From contig NZ_AUDJ01000002.1 of assembly GCF_000425405.1 (NCBI RefSeq), forward strand, positions 434,001 to 498,000: a stretch of 64,000 nucleotides of DNA, in the 5' to 3' direction. Made by a program: the position numbers and the translations under genes. Source of the DNA: Ferrimonas kyonanensis DSM 18153 (GTDB lineage Bacteria > Pseudomonadota > Gammaproteobacteria > Enterobacterales > Shewanellaceae). A model generated the notes under the pieces. That model had not been told where the DNA came from, did not search any database, and was given only the letters and a program-made list of their open reading frames with translations. The first letter of the stretch is position 1. Every line of letters begins with the position of its first letter. This document shows, piece after piece, positions 9,771 to 17,947 of the stretch.

Positions 9771-10235
9771 ATGCAGGAATTGGAACTTCGATTGCCGCCG
9801 GTGGTGGTGGTGTTGCTGCACGGCCTTGCCGCCTGGTGGCTGGCACAGTGTGCGTTTATGCCGATGGCTCTGGCCGGGGCAGGGGCGCTGGCTGTGCCGC
9901 TGGTGCTGGTATTCTTAGGGCTGGTGTTTGGAGTGATGGCGGTGCTGGGCTTTCGCCGACAGCGCACCACGGTCAACCCCACTCGGCCCGGTGATGCTTC
10001 TACTTTGGTGACCGCCGGGGTGTATCGATTCAGCCGTAACCCCATGTATCTGGCGCTGTTGCTGTGGTTGTGCGCCTGGAGCCTGATGTTGGCGGACGGG
10101 TTGGCCCTGGCAGCGGTGCCGCTGTTTGTCCTGTATATGAACCGATTCCAGATTAGGCCGGAGGAGCGGGTGATGACCGAGCTGTTTGGTGATGCCTACC
10201 GCCAGTATTGTCAACGGGTTCGGCGCTGGCTGTAA
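9771..10235 (+). CDS. Isoprenylcysteine carboxyl methyltransferase-like membrane protein
   Basis: A 154-residue integral membrane protein with about four hydrophobic segments. The C-terminal half carries the ICMT/PEMT signature: LVTAGVYRFSRNPMYLALLL, then RPEERVMTELFGDAYRQYCQRVRRW. These Arg-Asn-Pro and Glu-Glu residues bind S-adenosylmethionine in the family. Bacterial members methylate unknown small substrates or lipids; protein prenylcysteine is not expected in bacteria. The start follows AAGGATG. The stop codon lies in the loop of a GC-rich hairpin shared with the convergent cfa operon. Confidence 0.82.
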   Translation: MQELELRLPPVVVVLLHGLAAWWLAQCAFMPMALAGAGALAVPLVLVFLGLVFGVMAVLGFRRQRTTVNPTRPGDASTLVTAGVYRFSRNPMYLALLLWLCAWSLMLADGLALAAVPLFVLYMNRFQIRPEERVMTELFGDAYRQYCQRVRRWL

Positions 10236-10244
10236 CCAGCGCCG
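10221..10244. terminator. Strong hairpin between convergent genes
   Basis: A perfect 9-bp stem CGGCGCTGG/CCAGCGCCG with a 6-base loop that contains the stop codon of the methyltransferase gene. It has no proper T run on either strand, so termination is only suggested. Position between convergent genes fits a shared barrier. Confidence 0.4.
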
Positions 10245-10257
10245 AAGTTGTTGCTGC

Positions 10258-11487
10258 TCAGGGTTGGCCGCGATACAGCGGCTTATTGGCCACCAGATGC
10301 ACGGTGCTGATGGTGCGTTCGTAGAATGCGCCTTCGCAGTAACCCAGATAGAACTGCCACATTCGAATGAAGTCTTCCTGATAGCCTAGCTCACGAACCT
10401 GTGGCAGCGACTGATTGAAGCGCTGGTGCCAGTGCTTGAGCGTACGGCCATAATCCTGACCGATGTCGTGCAGGGCACTGATCACCATGTCGGTGTCGGC
10501 GGCGATGTGGCGGCTGAGCCGTTCGATGGACGGCAGGCAACCACCGGGAAAGATGTAGCGCTGAATAAAATCCACCCCGCGGCGGTAGGCGTCGTAGCGC
10601 TGATCGCTAATGGTGATGGCTTGAATCAGCATGCGGCCATGCTCATGCAGGCGAGCGCGGCAGGTGCTGAAGAAGGTGCTCAGGTATTCGTGGCCCACGG
10701 CTTCGATCATCTCAATGGACACCAGTTTGTCGAACTGTCCCTGCAGCTCCCGATAATCCTGTTTCAGTAAGGTGATGCGATCCGACAGCCCCTCCTGCAG
10801 CACCCGTTGTTGCGCGTATTCGTACTGGGCGTCGGAGATGGTGGTGGTGGTGACCTGAACCTGGTAGTGGCGCGCGGCGTGGATGGCCAGGGCGCCCCAG
10901 CCGGTTCCAATCTCCAACAGGGTTTCACCGGGCTTAAGTTGCAAACGCTGGCAGATCAGATCCAGCTTGTGGGTTTGAGCCTGGTCGAGACTGGCGTCGT
11001 CATTCGGGTAGATGGCACTGGAGTAAACCATCTGCTTGTCCAGGAAGGTCTGATACAGGTCATTGCCCAGATCATAGTGGGCGACAATGTTGCGCTTGGA
11101 ACCGGCCTTGCTGTTGCGGTTGCGCCGGTGCACCAGCAGGTTGGACAGGCGAGTCAGCCAGGACAGTCGTGACTCCAGCGCTTCCAGCACCCTTAGGTTT
11201 CGAGCCATCACCTGAATGACCGCCACCAGATCCGGGCTGCTCCAGTGGCCCTGAATGTAACCTTCTCCGGCACCAATGGAGCCGCCCAGCAGAATTTGCC
11301 GATAGGCCCTGGGGTGGTGGATTCGAATCACTCCCTTGAGCGGGCTGTTGCCATCGCCAAATTGGTGCTCCTGCTGATCCTGAATCACCAGGCAGCCGCC
11401 CTGAAGGCGCGGTAGCAGGGCAAACAGGGTGCGTTTTGCTGTGGTGTCCAGCCAGCTGGGCGGCACCTGAATCAGGGTATTGTCCAT
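10258..11487 (-). CDS. cfa: Cyclopropane-fatty-acid synthase family methyltransferase
   Basis: This 409-residue SAM-dependent enzyme acts on double bonds of membrane phospholipid acyl chains and is peripheral to the inner membrane. The SAM site is LEIGTGWGALAIHAA; RGVDFIQRYIFPGG and YCEGAFYERTI are conserved blocks of the Cfa family. The start at 11487 follows GGAGAAAT. It is the last gene of an eight-gene operon and sits one base after the DUF1365 gene. In ChrR/RpoE or LitR-type regulons, CFA-like enzymes in this setting make cyclopropane or methylated furan-fatty-acid precursors. Which product is made here cannot be told from the sequence. Confidence 0.9.
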   Translation of the reverse strand: MDNTLIQVPPSWLDTTAKRTLFALLPRLQGGCLVIQDQQEHQFGDGNSPLKGVIRIHHPRAYRQILLGGSIGAGEGYIQGHWSSPDLVAVIQVMARNLRVLEALESRLSWLTRLSNLLVHRRNRNSKAGSKRNIVAHYDLGNDLYQTFLDKQMVYSSAIYPNDDASLDQAQTHKLDLICQRLQLKPGETLLEIGTGWGALAIHAARHYQVQVTTTTISDAQYEYAQQRVLQEGLSDRITLLKQDYRELQGQFDKLVSIEMIEAVGHEYLSTFFSTCRARLHEHGRMLIQAITISDQRYDAYRRGVDFIQRYIFPGGCLPSIERLSRHIAADTDMVISALHDIGQDYGRTLKHWHQRFNQSLPQVRELGYQEDFIRMWQFYLGYCEGAFYERTISTVHLVANKPLYRGQP

Positions 11488-11488
11488 G

Positions 11489-12223
11489 TTATTTCTCCGA
11501 AGCTTGCCCAGGATGGGGAATGAAAGGAACGCGTTTTAACCACAATTTCAGTGCCTGCCAGTAGATAGAGACCAGCATGCTTAGGGTCATCATCGGCATG
11601 GCCAGCAGGGTACGACGCAGCTCGGCGGCATCGAACGCCCGTCGTTGCATCTTCAGGCTGACCACGAATGCTTTGCCCTGTTGATGATTCTCCATCTCCA
11701 GCCTGAGCTGCTCTGCGGGCGGCTGTATTCGCCAGTGGTACTCCATCTCAAGCGGCATAAACGGCGACACGTGAAAGGCTTTCGGGGTCGGGCGTTGCTG
11801 GGCCAGGTCCACCAGGTAGCAGTGGCGCTGGTCCCAGGGGGTATTGCTGACCTCGGCCAACAGATACCTCAGCTCAGAATTCTGGTCGTAACAGTAGAAG
11901 AAGTTCACCGGGCTGAAATAGAGGCCGAAGCAGCGGCCCTGGCCCACAAACAGCACTCGGCCTCCCAGGTTTTCCCCACCCAGTTGCTCCACCTTTTGCC
12001 ACAGCGCCGGGCGAGTCAGCCCTTGACCGTCGAGGTAATCTTGGTGGTGGAAGCTCAGCGGTGCCCAGCGATCGACTCCGAACCAACGGCTGGCATTAGC
12101 CAGCTGTGACAGTTCGTCCAGGTCGATGGCCAGAGTGAAAAGCCGGTACCGAAAGCGGTGGCTCACCGGCCGGAGTCGGTGATGGCTGACCCAGCCGTGG
12201 TAGAGGGCGCTGTGCAGGGTCAT
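11489..12223 (-). CDS. DUF1365 family protein
   Basis: 244 residues from an ATG at 12223 that overlaps the preceding stop as ATGA. A longer upstream frame exists but lies inside the FAD gene. The sequence [27 protein letters not shown] and [15 protein letters not shown] is typical of DUF1365, a family almost always found beside a CFA-like methyltransferase and an FAD-linked amine-oxidase-like protein. The activity is uncertain; members of such clusters have been tied to modified membrane fatty acids. The C-terminus has a hydrophobic stretch, so peripheral membrane binding is likely. Confidence 0.85.
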   Translation of the reverse strand: MTLHSALYHGWVSHHRLRPVSHRFRYRLFTLAIDLDELSQLANASRWFGVDRWAPLSFHHQDYLDGQGLTRPALWQKVEQLGGENLGGRVLFVGQGRCFGLYFSPVNFFYCYDQNSELRYLLAEVSNTPWDQRHCYLVDLAQQRPTPKAFHVSPFMPLEMEYHWRIQPPAEQLRLEMENHQQGKAFVVSLKMQRRAFDAAELRRTLLAMPMMTLSMLVSIYWQALKLWLKRVPFIPHPGQASEK

Positions 12224-13479
12224 AACGTCACTCCCAACCTGGCACAGACGTCCAGGGCGCTTCTGACCCCATCCTCGTGGAAACCGTTGTACCAGTAGGC
12301 GCCACAGAAATGGCTGTGGCGTTGGCCACAAATCTGCTCACGCTGTGCTTGTGCGGCCAGGCTGTCTCGGTCGAAGACCGGGTGGGCATAGGTAAAGGTA
12401 CGCAGTACCTTGGCAGGATCGATGTCACCACTTTGGTTGAGCGTCACGCAAAACGTCGGGGCGGCCTCGTCCAGTTGCTGCAGGATGTTCATGTTGTAGG
12501 TGACCTGTGCCGGCAGGCCGGGATCACGGTTCAAACGATAGTTCCAGGCGGCCCAGGCTGGGCGTCGTTGCGGCAGCAGGCTGGTGTCGGTGTGCAGCAC
12601 CACTTGGTTGTCTTTGTAGCGAATGGCCCCGAGAATTTGCTGTTCCTGCTCACTGGCATCGGCGAGCAACGCCAGGGCCTGATCGCTGTGGCAGGCAAAG
12701 ATCACTTCATCAAACTGTGGCTTACTGCCATCGGCCAGGGTCAAGGCCACACCGTCATCCAGGCGAGTCACCGCGGTTACCGGCGTAGCCAATCGAATCT
12801 GTTGCTCAAAGCCTTTGACCATCGGCCCGATGTACTCTCTGGAGCCACCGCGAATGACGTACCATTGGGGCCGGTTGCTGACGTTGAGTAGCCCGTGGTT
12901 GTCGAAGAATCGAATGAAAAACAGCAGTGGAAAGTCGCGCATCTGGGTCAGACTCGAGGACCAGATGGCTGCCCCCATGGGCAGAATGTAATGCTCGGCG
13001 AAGTAGTCGCTGAATTGATGCGCCGCCAGGAACTGGCCCAGGGTTTCGTCGCTGCCCAGGGTGTTGTCACGCAGTTCGGTTTTACACAGGCGATTGAAGC
13101 GCAAAATCTCTCGTAGAAAAGTCAAAAATTGCACACTCAGCAGGTTGCGCTTTTGCGCAAACAGCGTCGACAGGCTGTGGCCATTGTATTCCAGCCCGGA
13201 AAGAGGGTTGTGGACACTGAAACTCATCTCAGTGGCCTGACTGGGTACCCGTAACTGCGCCATCAGGCGACGGAAGTTGGGGTAGGTGCGATCGTTGAAC
13301 ACGATGAAGCCGGTGTCGATGGCCCAGGTGCGGCCGCCGACGTTTACCTCGACGGTGGCGGTGTGGCCTCCCAGTGTGTCGGCCGCTTCAAACAAGGTGA
13401 TGTCATGCTGACGGTGCAGCAAGTGGCCGCAGGTCAGTCCGGAGATGCCGCTGCCGATGATGGCGATCCGTTTTCTCAT
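12220..13479 (-). CDS. FAD-dependent amine-oxidase-like oxidoreductase
   Basis: 419 residues. The N-terminal dinucleotide fold [17 protein letters not shown] is followed by [11 protein letters not shown], and the C-terminal FAD contact region carries [13 protein letters not shown]. These mark the NAD(P)/FAD-dependent oxidoreductase family related to phytoene desaturases and amine oxidases. Partners in homologous clusters are DUF1365 and a CFA-type methyltransferase, so a role in desaturating or oxidising membrane fatty acids is the best inference. It overlaps both neighbours by 4 bases (ATGA), so the operon is tightly coupled. Confidence 0.87.
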   Translation of the reverse strand: MRKRIAIIGSGISGLTCGHLLHRQHDITLFEAADTLGGHTATVEVNVGGRTWAIDTGFIVFNDRTYPNFRRLMAQLRVPSQATEMSFSVHNPLSGLEYNGHSLSTLFAQKRNLLSVQFLTFLREILRFNRLCKTELRDNTLGSDETLGQFLAAHQFSDYFAEHYILPMGAAIWSSSLTQMRDFPLLFFIRFFDNHGLLNVSNRPQWYVIRGGSREYIGPMVKGFEQQIRLATPVTAVTRLDDGVALTLADGSKPQFDEVIFACHSDQALALLADASEQEQQILGAIRYKDNQVVLHTDTSLLPQRRPAWAAWNYRLNRDPGLPAQVTYNMNILQQLDEAAPTFCVTLNQSGDIDPAKVLRTFTYAHPVFDRDSLAAQAQREQICGQRHSHFCGAYWYNGFHEDGVRSALDVCARLGVTL

Positions 13480-14198
13480 TGCTTAAGTCCCTTTAAGGCG
13501 ATGCTGTGCCACAGTCTTTGTGGCAGGGCACCAAACAGTTTCAGTGCCAGAGTGAATCGTTTTGGAAAGTGAATTTGACAACGGCCTCGGGCCAGATCCC
13601 GCCTGATCCGCTCGCTGGCGTCTTCCACCTCAATGCGCATGGGCATGTCGAACTGGTTTTTATCGGTCAGTGGTGTGCGCACAAACCCGGGCGTGATCAG
13701 GCTGACGCCGATGTCGGAACCGGCCAGGTCGATGGCCAGGGTCTGGGCCAGGTAAGCAATGGCGGCTTTACTGGCACCATAGGCTTCGGCCCGGGGCAGC
13801 GGCAGGGAGCTGGCGATGGACCCCATCAACGCTAAGCGACTGCCTGAAGCCAGCTGAGGCAACAGCGCCTGCAGACAATAGCCGACGCCAATGACATTGG
13901 CGGTCATTACCCGCGCCAGCAATGCGCCGTCAAATTGGCGCGCATCGTCGATGTACTCGCAGGTACCGGCGTTGAGAATCGCCAGATCCAGCTCGGGAAG
14001 GTTCGCCAGTTGCGCCTGAGTTTGCTCGGCATTGGTCAGATCGAACTGACGGACGCTGATGTTTGGGTGTTGGTCTAACTCTGCCAGTGCGGCGGCGTTG
14101 CGCCCGCAAGCAAACACCTGCCAGCCGTCTTTGGCGTAATCCTTGGCCAACTGTTTGCCGATGCCGGAGGTGGCGCCGGTGATCACTACCCGTTTCAT
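13476..14198 (-). CDS. Short-chain dehydrogenase/reductase
   Basis: A 240-residue classical SDR with the NAD(P) motif TGATSGIG (8-15), the NAG motif (LAILNAGTCEY) and the catalytic Ser plus Y-x-x-x-K (YGASKAAIAY). Arg33 in CGRN suggests NADP(H) use. Family members reduce or oxidise alcohols and ketones; the substrate here is not known. It is coupled to both neighbours by 4-base overlaps within the light/oxidative-stress-type operon. Confidence 0.88.
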   Translation of the reverse strand: MKRVVITGATSGIGKQLAKDYAKDGWQVFACGRNAAALAELDQHPNISVRQFDLTNAEQTQAQLANLPELDLAILNAGTCEYIDDARQFDGALLARVMTANVIGVGYCLQALLPQLASGSRLALMGSIASSLPLPRAEAYGASKAAIAYLAQTLAIDLAGSDIGVSLITPGFVRTPLTDKNQFDMPMRIEVEDASERIRRDLARGRCQIHFPKRFTLALKLFGALPQRLWHSIALKGLKQ

Positions 14199-14653
14199 TG
14201 GCTGGCCCGGCGTTTTACCGCCCGGATCACCGGGCCCAACAAAGGCAACTGCTCATACAGCATCTGACCGGCATCGAAGTAATCCCGGTGGTAGTGGATG
14301 CGGTTAGAAAACTTCAGATGGCTGTGCCCATCGATGACGACGGCTCGTCCTCCGTTGAGTTTGGGGTGGATCAGGGTCATGCGCCAATACAGGGCCGCTT
14401 CATTGGCCCCTTGAATGACGTCGGTGATCTCGACACTGCTGTGGTGGAGATTTTTGTAGAGGCCGGAAAAATAATCGGTCAGCTGAGCCAGGCCGCGCAC
14501 TCGATGCAGCGGGTCGACGAATTCGATGTCGTCAGCGTAGACGCCGGCCAATTGCGATAGCGAGTCGTAGTCCAGATGCTGATACAGGGCGACAAACCGC
14601 TGAACCAGTGACGCGTCGGTGGTGTCGTTAATGGGCGTGACCGCTGAGCTCAT
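14195..14653 (-). CDS. NTF2-like (SnoaL-like) protein
   Basis: A 152-residue protein with the cone-shaped NTF2 fold pattern: FVALYQHLDYDSLSQLAGVYADDIEFVDPLHRVRG, then VEITDVI, ALYWRMTLIHP and VIDGHSHLKF. It is related to nuclear transport factor 2 family proteins regularly found in the photolyase/SDR/CFA operon of Shewanella and Vibrio. It could bind a hydrophobic ligand or act as an isomerase; no catalytic residues can be assigned. Start at 14653 after AGGAAC, three bases from the photolyase stop. Confidence 0.8.
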   Translation of the reverse strand: MSSAVTPINDTTDASLVQRFVALYQHLDYDSLSQLAGVYADDIEFVDPLHRVRGLAQLTDYFSGLYKNLHHSSVEITDVIQGANEAALYWRMTLIHPKLNGGRAVVIDGHSHLKFSNRIHYHRDYFDAGQMLYEQLPLLGPVIRAVKRRASQ

Positions 14654-14656
14654 AAG

Positions 14657-16042
14657 TTAAGTTCCTTTTTTCATCACCGAGAAGCGCGACAATGCCAGTG
14701 CCCGGCTGTCACGGTAGTTCACCACCGGTGCCGGGTAATCGTCAGGGCGCCGTTCATCGTTCGGCATGTGAATCATTTTGTTATCTAAATCAGATAACTC
14801 TGGGACGTATTTACGAATGAAGTCACCCTGTGGATCGAATTTTTCGCTCTGCCGAATCGGATTGAACAGGCGAAAGTAAGGCTGCGCATCACAGCCGGTG
14901 CTGGCACACCACTGCCAGCCCCCGTTATTGGCAGCCAGGTCGCCGTCGATCAGGTGTTGTGAGAACCAGCGCTCACCGTGACGCCAGTCGATCAGCAGGT
15001 TTTTTGTCAGGAAGCTGGCGGTTACCATGCGCAGGCGATTGTGCATCCAGCCGCTGTGTTGCAGTTGGCGCATGCCCGCGTCCACCAGCGGGTAGCCGGT
15101 GCGTCCCTGGCACCAGGCATCAAACAGATCGGGTCGGTCATTCCATTGAATATTGTCACCCAGAGGATTGAAATTCTTACCTTTACAGAGTTTAGGCCAG
15201 GCTACGATCAGGTGCCGGTAAAATTCTCGCCAGGCCAATTCACTGAGCCAGGTGAAGGGCCCTGACTCGGCTTGCTCCAGAGCCCAGGGGGCTCGTAGCA
15301 GCAACTGGTGCAGGCATTGTCGCGGCGATATCATTCCCAAAGCCAGATAGGGGGACAGACGGCTGGTGGCGTCGATATCGGGAAGGTCCCGCTGCAGGTG
15401 GTACCGGTTGACCCGCTGGTCGACAAACTCGGCCAGCATGGTGCGAAGGCTTGACTCGCTCACCGCCCAGGCGCCGCTGCTTGTGGTGTGGACCGTCAAT
15501 TGAATCGGTACCGGAGCCGCAAGGGCGGGGCCTGCGCTTGGGGCCGGCAGTGGCGCCGTCAGGGTTTGCCGCAGCTGTTGCAGCCAGCGGCGCCGAAACG
15601 GGGTAAACACCCGGTACATGTCGCCACTGTCGGTGGTGACGTTGCCAGGCGGCACCAGGCAGTCGCCGTGGTGCAGGGACAGCTCGATGCCGCTGTCGGC
15701 CACCCGCTGATCCCGCTGCTGCTCGTTGACTTCGTGGTCGCGGTTGGCAAACACCCGTTGACACTGCTGCTGCTGGCAGAACTGTTTCAGTGCCGCCGGA
15801 ATGTCGCGGTACCAGGGCACCACCAGGTGGTGCAGGGGTATGCCAATGGCCGCCAGTTGCCGGCCTAGCAGATTCAGTGCCCGTTCGGTCAGATCCAATT
15901 GTATCGGCGCCACATGGTGGCTCTGCCACTGGGCCGGTGAACTGATGTACAGCGCGGTTACCGGAGCGCCGCTGGCCACCGCGGCCGTTAAAGCGGGGTT
16001 GTCCTCGATGCGCAGATCGCGCCGAAACCAGATCACTGTCAT
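14657..16042 (-). CDS. phrB: Deoxyribodipyrimidine photolyase (class I)
   Basis: A 461-residue FAD enzyme that uses blue light to split cyclobutane pyrimidine dimers. The N-terminal antenna domain begins TVIWFRRDLRIEDNPAL. The C-terminal FAD-binding domain has WREFYRHL, GYPLVDAGMRQL, MHNRLRMVTASFLTKNLLIDWR, NGGWQWCASTGCDAQPYFRLFNP and RKYVPEL, all in the order of CPD photolyases. The start overlaps the MerR gene stop as ATGA and has a strong AAGGAGG site inside that gene. Its position downstream of a MerR regulator suggests light- or stress-induced expression. Confidence 0.95.
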   Translation of the reverse strand: MTVIWFRRDLRIEDNPALTAAVASGAPVTALYISSPAQWQSHHVAPIQLDLTERALNLLGRQLAAIGIPLHHLVVPWYRDIPAALKQFCQQQQCQRVFANRDHEVNEQQRDQRVADSGIELSLHHGDCLVPPGNVTTDSGDMYRVFTPFRRRWLQQLRQTLTAPLPAPSAGPALAAPVPIQLTVHTTSSGAWAVSESSLRTMLAEFVDQRVNRYHLQRDLPDIDATSRLSPYLALGMISPRQCLHQLLLRAPWALEQAESGPFTWLSELAWREFYRHLIVAWPKLCKGKNFNPLGDNIQWNDRPDLFDAWCQGRTGYPLVDAGMRQLQHSGWMHNRLRMVTASFLTKNLLIDWRHGERWFSQHLIDGDLAANNGGWQWCASTGCDAQPYFRLFNPIRQSEKFDPQGDFIRKYVPELSDLDNKMIHMPNDERRPDDYPAPVVNYRDSRALALSRFSVMKKGT

Positions 16043-16878
16043 TGCAACGCCTCCTTGTGGCAGGGAACGGCCGCCAGCTCCAGCTCCTGGCTGTGCATCT
16101 GGGCGAACTCGCCAGTCAACAGCAGGCTGTGGCCGGCCTGAGTCAGTTGTCGAATAACGTTGAGGTCGCTGGCCGCCGGCTTGGCCGCAAGGTTCAGCAG
16201 CAGTGGCCGCGGCAGTAGCCTATCAAGTATCAGCGGCAGGCTGGTCAGGGTGGTCAGGGCCAGGGGCTGTACCCTGACGCCGGCCAGGGCCCACTCCAGA
16301 TCCAGCAGTTGCCGGGAGATGGCAGGCGTTATGCCAAGGTGAATCAGGGCGACGGCGGGGCCGGGATTATTCTGGTTGGTCAGGGTAAACCGGGTCGACA
16401 GCCGCAGTGACAGTTGGGTCAGTAGCCAGCTGTCCAGCGCCTCGGCATCCGCCCGTGCTTGAATCTGTTTGTGCCATTGTGACAGCCAGGGCTGCAGCAC
16501 CCGGTTGCTGACCAGGGAAAAGGGGTACATGGCCGTCAGGTGATCCAATTGCTGCTGCAATCCCTCGCCATTGAGGTTAAGAGCCTGAGCCATTAAGCCA
16601 TCGATCTGTTGCTGCCAGTGATCGGCATCGACGTCGGCATTCGGGGTGTCGAGCAGGGGTTTGACCTGACTGATGGCCACCCCCTTTTCCAACCAGCCGA
16701 CGATGGTCTCAATGGTGTCGATGTCTTGCTCGCTGTAGAGCCGGTGGCCTTTGGCAGTGCGCTGCGGATTCAGCAGGCCAAAGCGCCGCTGCCAGGCCCG
16801 AAGGGTGACCGAGTTGACGCCGGTGCGGGCCGAGACCTCACGGATCGGGTATTTCGCCAAGGTGTAATCAGTGTTCAT
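16039..16878 (-). CDS. MerR-family transcriptional regulator, LitR-like
   Basis: 279 residues. The N-terminal MerR winged helix is clear (YPIREVSARTGVNSVTLRAWQRRFGLLNPQRT, then RLYSEQDID). The C-terminal two thirds resemble the B12-binding half of LitR/CarH photoreceptor regulators in length and helix-rich layout. However, the cobalamin His motif (ExxHxxG and following) is not seen, so it may sense something else or need a partner. It is co-transcribed with the photolyase and CFA genes. The likely target is the operon promoter, whose TGTAyAA repeats look like LitR/CarH-type sites. Confidence 0.82.
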   Translation of the reverse strand: MNTDYTLAKYPIREVSARTGVNSVTLRAWQRRFGLLNPQRTAKGHRLYSEQDIDTIETIVGWLEKGVAISQVKPLLDTPNADVDADHWQQQIDGLMAQALNLNGEGLQQQLDHLTAMYPFSLVSNRVLQPWLSQWHKQIQARADAEALDSWLLTQLSLRLSTRFTLTNQNNPGPAVALIHLGITPAISRQLLDLEWALAGVRVQPLALTTLTSLPLILDRLLPRPLLLNLAAKPAASDLNVIRQLTQAGHSLLLTGEFAQMHSQELELAAVPCHKEALQ

Positions 16879-17821
16879 AACGCAGTTGCATCTCTTCCGG
16901 GTGAGGATTCAGGTAAACCTGTTCGTTGATGTAGGGGTTGGGATACAGGGTCATGTAGTGCTTCAGTAGCGCGATTGGCGCCAGCAGAGGCAGCAGGCCG
17001 CGGCGATATTTATCGATGCACTCGGCCAGGGCGACTCGCTCCTGGCTGCTCAGTTCCCGTTTCAAATAGCCCTGAATGTGCTGTAGGACGTTGGTATGGG
17101 CCTTGCGGCTGGCGTGCCGTTTCAGCGCCCCCATAAACTGAGATTCATAGCGGTCGGCAAAGGTGGTCAGGTCGGAGCCGGCGTTGGCCAGCTCCTTGCC
17201 CAGGCTCTTGTACACCTGCAGATCGTGGGCCATCAACAGGTATTTGTATCTGGCGTGAAAGCGGTACAGGGCGTCGGCGCTGAGGCCTTGATGACGCAGT
17301 TGCTGCCAGTCGTGGTAGGCGAACACACGAGTGACAAAGTTCTCTCTCAGGTTGTGATCATTAAGACGGCCGTTCTCTTCTACCGGCAGGTTGGGATGGT
17401 CAATCATGATGCGCCGGGCAAAGACACCGATCCCTTCCCGGACCGAATTGTTGCTGTCTGGCTGGTACAGGCTGACCCGCTCCATGCCGCAGGTGGGGGA
17501 TTTGGCGCAGAATACGTAACCACTGAGGTATCCCAGGGTGGCGGAAGTGGCGCGGGAGAAGTCGTTCAGCGGCTCGGTGACGTCGAAACTGCCGTCGGAG
17601 GCTTTAACCCGCACCTTGTCGGCGGCCACCAGGCGAATGGTCTGCCTCGGGGTGCCCATGCCGATGGCGACCTCGGGGCAGATGGGGCGAAACTGCACAT
17701 GCTGGCCCAGGTCGTCCTGGCAGAAGCGGCTCTGCTTATGGCCGCCGTCAAAGCGCACTTTCTCTCCCAGCAGGCAGGCACTGATCCCCACTTGAATGCG
17801 GTGTTGGTTAAACTTGTACAT
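16868..17821 (-). CDS. DUF523-DUF1722 fusion protein, YbgA-like
   Basis: 317 residues in two domains. Residues about 10-160 are DUF523 (GISACLLGEKVRFDGGHK, CPEVAIGMGTPR, CAKSPTCGMERV). Residues about 195-310 are DUF1722 (FHARYKYLLMAHDLQVYKSLG, YLKRELSSQER, PLLAPIALLKHYM). The pair is usually found with photolyase and MerR genes. DUF523 has conserved Cys and may bind a metal, but its activity is not established. First gene of the operon, with a good GAGGAAAGG ribosome site and a MerR-type promoter upstream. It overlaps the MerR gene by 11 bases. Confidence 0.87.
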   Translation of the reverse strand: MYKFNQHRIQVGISACLLGEKVRFDGGHKQSRFCQDDLGQHVQFRPICPEVAIGMGTPRQTIRLVAADKVRVKASDGSFDVTEPLNDFSRATSATLGYLSGYVFCAKSPTCGMERVSLYQPDSNNSVREGIGVFARRIMIDHPNLPVEENGRLNDHNLRENFVTRVFAYHDWQQLRHQGLSADALYRFHARYKYLLMAHDLQVYKSLGKELANAGSDLTTFADRYESQFMGALKRHASRKAHTNVLQHIQGYLKRELSSQERVALAECIDKYRRGLLPLLAPIALLKHYMTLYPNPYINEQVYLNPHPEEMQLRYEH

Positions 17822-17833
17822 GGCCTTTCCTCA

Positions 17834-17892
17834 TGTATAACTTTAACGATAAAGCTAGACCATAGTTATACAGCTTTGCAAGTCTTGTACAA
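17834..17892 (-). promoter_or_regulatory. Predicted promoter with MerR/LitR-type operators
   Basis: On the minus strand, TTGTAC (17887-17892) is 16 bases from TATAAC (17865-17870), a reasonable promoter for the DUF523-to-cfa operon. The region holds three copies of a TGTAyAA element: the palindrome TTGTACAA (17885-17892), GTTATACA (17865-17872) and its exact inverse TGTATAAC (17834-17841). Two of them overlap the -35 and -10, as expected for repression by the MerR-type regulator of the operon. The identity of the regulator is inferred. Confidence 0.5.
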
Positions 17893-17902
17893 TTAATTAG
17901 GC

Positions 17903-17932
17903 AAAAAAAATCCGCCAGCTGGCGGATTTTTT
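17903..17932 (-). terminator. Terminator of the galK-galM operon
   Basis: A palindrome of ATCCGCCAG/CTGGCGGAT flanked by A and T runs on both sides (17903-17932). It lies 15 bases beyond the galM stop and is symmetrical, so it could also block transcription arriving from the other side. Confidence 0.88.
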
Positions 17933-17947
17933 AATATGGATAGGGAC

